The position numbers and the translations under genes are program-made. This document shows, piece by piece, positions 61,873 to 64,000 of a stretch of DNA of 64,000 nt (positions are counted from its first letter, which is position 1; each line of letters starts with the position of its first letter). The stretch covers positions 4,278,001 to 4,342,000 of the forward strand of contig NZ_CP034142.1 of the NCBI RefSeq assembly GCF_003994855.1, given 5' to 3'. The DNA is from Marinobacter sp. NP-4(2019). Lineage in GTDB: Bacteria; Pseudomonadota; Gammaproteobacteria; Pseudomonadales; Oleiphilaceae. The notes beneath the pieces were generated by a model. That model made no database searches. It was not told the origin of the DNA and saw only the letters and a list, made by a program, of their open reading frames with translations.

Positions 61873-63084
61873 ATGGCCGCAACCTCAATAATGGACCTTG
61901 CCCCCTTCATACCGGGAGAGCAGGCACTCAGGAAATCAGCCCTGCCAGACAAGGCAATGGAGCTAAACCGTATCTCAGCAAAACTGGCCGGACGGCTTTC
62001 CCCGGAGAGTGCCGAAACCCTCCGGTTGCATATGGCGGTCATTAATTCTTACTACTCCAACCTGATCGAGGGTAACCGGACGCAGCCACATGAGATTCGC
62101 CAGGCCCAAAAAGGACATTACAGCGATGATCCGGTAAAGCGCGATCTGCAAAGGGAATCACTTGCCCATATCGAGGTTCAGAGGTGGCTGTATGCCAAAG
62201 CCCCGGAACTGGATGAGATCTATTCGCCAGAATTCATGCTGGAGCTTCACCAGCGCTTCTACGCCCAGGTGCCAGACTCACTCAGGGAAGTTCGTGACCA
62301 CAAAGGCACGCTCCTGGAACAGGTTACACCCGGACAATGGCGACAGCGGGACGTGGAGATCGGCCGACATGTGCCGCCCGCACATCAGGCGCTTCCGGAA
62401 CTAATGCCACGATTCTGCGAAGAATATCACCCCAAAAAATACCGCGGCGACCACAAACTGATCGCCATAGCCGCAGCCCACCACCGCTTTCTCTGGATTC
62501 ATCCTTTCCTTGACGGCAATGGTCGTGTTATCCGGTTGTGGACGGATGCTGCACTGAAGGCCACTGGGCTTGAGAGTTACGGTGTCTGGTGCCTGAGCCG
62601 GGGGCTGGCACGGTCGGCGGAAACCTATAAGGCGGCCCTGGCACGAGCGGATTATCCCAGGCAGGGGAACAGCGACGGCAGGGGCTATCTCAGCCAGGCG
62701 GGATTAATGGAGTTCTGCGAGTATGTGTTGAACACCGCCTTAGACCAGGCGAATTATATTTCAGAGCTTCTCGCGCTGAATAAGCTCCGGGAGAGGATCG
62801 ACCGTTATGTCGTGGCTCGCAACGACAAGCGAGTTCCAGGAGTCGATGCCGAACTGAAACCAACAGCCAGCCTGGTGCTGTTCAATGCCTTTATCCAAGG
62901 ATCCCTGGACCGCAAACAGGCCATTGCACTGACAGGGATGCACGAACGCAGCGCTCGCAGATTGTTAAACCAGATGAAACAGGAAGGCCTGCTGAGCGAG
63001 ACCAGCAACAGGTCGCCGCTGAAATGGGAAATTCCTGAACATGCGGAGCCTTGGTATTTTCCGCAGCTAGCTCCGGGGATGTAG
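61873..63084 (+). CDS. Fic-domain protein with C-terminal winged helix
   Basis: Likely adenylyltransferase that moves AMP (or another nucleotide part) onto a protein. The 403-residue product has the Fic active site HPFLDGNGRV (about residues 209-218), and an N-terminal inhibitory-type motif SNLIEGN (about 62), matching (S/T)xxxE(G/N) of class II Fic proteins. The C-terminal 90 residues contain ASLVLFNAFIQGSLDRKQAIALTGMHERSARRLL, a winged helix-turn-helix typical of DUF4172/Fic-regulator architectures, so it may also bind DNA. Its upstream DNA is AT-rich and iterated, suggesting horizontal origin. Confidence 0.9.
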   Translation: MAATSIMDLAPFIPGEQALRKSALPDKAMELNRISAKLAGRLSPESAETLRLHMAVINSYYSNLIEGNRTQPHEIRQAQKGHYSDDPVKRDLQRESLAHIEVQRWLYAKAPELDEIYSPEFMLELHQRFYAQVPDSLREVRDHKGTLLEQVTPGQWRQRDVEIGRHVPPAHQALPELMPRFCEEYHPKKYRGDHKLIAIAAAHHRFLWIHPFLDGNGRVIRLWTDAALKATGLESYGVWCLSRGLARSAETYKAALARADYPRQGNSDGRGYLSQAGLMEFCEYVLNTALDQANYISELLALNKLRERIDRYVVARNDKRVPGVDAELKPTASLVLFNAFIQGSLDRKQAIALTGMHERSARRLLNQMKQEGLLSETSNRSPLKWEIPEHAEPWYFPQLAPGM

Positions 63085-63143
63085 CCCCAAGAAACCGTGT
63101 ATTCGAAGCGGATTTTCCGAAATAGACGCCCGGCTCTACGAAA

Positions 63144-63179
63144 TACCCAATATGGGCAGATTCATGCCCATATTGGGTA
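63144..63179. terminator. Perfect hairpin between convergent Fic and monooxygenase genes
   Basis: TACCCAATATGGGCA (63144-63158) pairs perfectly with 63165-63179, loop GATTCA. No T-run follows on either strand, so termination is uncertain. The 15-bp stem itself contains near-palindromic halves. Confidence 0.6.
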
Positions 63180-63197
63180 GAGTGTTGGTAAGGTAAC

Positions 63198-64000
63198 TTA
63201 CAACGCTGGAGCGGCTTCTCCCACTTCAACGGCTTCCGGCTCACAGACATACTGCCCCGCATCAAACCGCTTGGTCTGCTGGCGGAACTGCCAGGTGAAG
63301 CCCGGCCACAGCGTGGTGTTCTTGCCGTTTTCATTCACGTACCAGCTCTTACAGCCAGTCTGCCAGACAGAGTCGCCGAGCTTGGCATGGATGGAGGCGT
63401 TGTATTGGCTCAGGGCGTCTTCCTTCACTTCCACGCTCTTCCAGCCGTGCTTATCCATCTTCTTCAGGGCGTCCAGCACGTACTGGATCTGGCTCTCGAT
63501 CATGTAGACCATGGAGCTGTGGCCGAGGCCGGTGTTAGGGCCCATCAGCATGAAGAAGTTGGGGAAGCCGTTGATGGTGCTGCCTTTGTAGGCTTCCGCG
63601 CCGTCTTTCCAGGCATCCAGCAAGTCCTGACCGTTACGGCCGTAGACCATGCCGGCTGGAATCGGGTCCTGGGCCTTGAAGCCGGTGCCGTAGATGATGC
63701 AGTCCACTTCCCGCTCGTTGCCGTTGTTATCGACGATGACATTACCGCGCACTTCACGGATGCCGTCGGTGAGCACGTCCACGTTGTCCTGGGCCAGCGC
63801 CGGGTAGTAGTTGTTGGAGATCAGTACCCGCTTGCAGCCGAAGTGGAAATCCGGGGTAACCTTCTTACGCAGTTCCTTGTCCTTGATCTGGTTGCGGATG
63901 TGGCGACGGGCCTGCAGCTCACCGATCTTGAGGATGCGCGGGTTGCCGACAAAGCCCAGCACACGCGCTTCCAGGGTCCAGTAGATACTCTGGCGGAAGG
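63198..64000 (-). CDS. Flavin-containing (Baeyer-Villiger-type) monooxygenase, 5' end cut by window
   Basis: C-terminal part of an FAD/NADPH monooxygenase; the frame is open to the window edge and the two Rossmann motifs lie outside. The visible 267 residues include FGCKRVLISNNYYPALAQ, EREVDCIIYGTGFKAQD (ATG-type link before the second FAD segment), and FPNFFMLMGPNTGLGHSS, which are hallmarks of group B flavin monooxygenases such as cyclohexanone or AlmA-type enzymes. Function could be ketone oxidation or subterminal long-chain alkane oxidation; sequence shown does not separate these. Confidence 0.88.
   Translation of the reverse strand, partial: FRQSIYWTLEARVLGFVGNPRILKIGELQARRHIRNQIKDKELRKKVTPDFHFGCKRVLISNNYYPALAQDNVDVLTDGIREVRGNVIVDNNGNEREVDCIIYGTGFKAQDPIPAGMVYGRNGQDLLDAWKDGAEAYKGSTINGFPNFFMLMGPNTGLGHSSMVYMIESQIQYVLDALKKMDKHGWKSVEVKEDALSQYNASIHAKLGDSVWQTGCKSWYVNENGKNTTLWPGFTWQFRQQTKRFDAGQYVCEPEAVEVGEAAPAL

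Noticed and set aside
1..64000. tRNA or rRNA genes and insertion sequences
   Set aside because: Looked for clover-leaf termini, rRNA landmarks and transposase motifs by eye and found none; a dedicated search could still find a missed tRNA.

Overview
The window reads as chromosomal DNA of a high-GC, aerobic, lipid-using gammaproteobacterium, most likely a marine organism of the Marinobacter type. This is inferred from gene content (long FadE, several acyl-CoA dehydrogenases, PhaC-like hydrolase, flavin monooxygenase, YihG acyltransferase) and was not tested by a database search. No rRNA, tRNA, CRISPR array, prophage or insertion-sequence transposase is visible.

Layout. 0-6.3 kb: the end of a CHASE-GGDEF-EAL protein, a small zinc-ribbon membrane protein, then a copper-type operon (MerR regulator, CopA, a 39-residue His-tailed peptide, DUF411 protein) behind a MerR-type long-spacer promoter. 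6.3-27.8 kb: mostly single genes (RNase II, YihG, PhaC-like hydrolase, TetR, HAD/LysR pair, Bcr-type MFS, Tpx, MATE, thioesterase, NUDIX-metallo-beta-lactamase fusion, YqaE, aspartoacylase-like protein, EamA, PEP-CTERM protein, PatB/MalY, AEC carrier, FadE). 27.9-48.8 kb: an arginine/polyamine catabolic island. 48.8-53 kb: CigR-like, ChaC, MarC, GlxA-type AraC regulator, hydrolase. 52.9-60.7 kb: a TetR-linked beta-oxidation cluster. 60.7-64 kb: threonine dehydratase, a Fic protein with iterated upstream repeats, and a truncated flavin monooxygenase.

How the polyamine island could work (inference from families): PotFGHI import putrescine, agmatine or a related amine. A PuuB-like FAD oxidase makes the aldehyde and a KauB/PuuC dehydrogenase the acid. 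GbuA releases urea from 4-guanidinobutyrate, GabT and GabD take GABA to succinate, and an unusually short NAD-glutamate dehydrogenase recycles the glutamate made by GabT. A 16-bp palindrome, TACCCT-N4-AGGGTA, lies at the APC/gbuA, puuB, potF/kauB and luxR promoters, so the terminal LuxR protein is a candidate controller.

The most unusual signal is a family of six intergenic elements (called A, B, D, E, F, G here). Each has a conserved core of about 54 nt containing two small covarying hairpins, enclosed by a long near-perfect inverted repeat (23-29 bp) whose sequence differs from copy to copy. The predicted fold is a Y-shaped three-way junction. I do not recognise it as a named element class.
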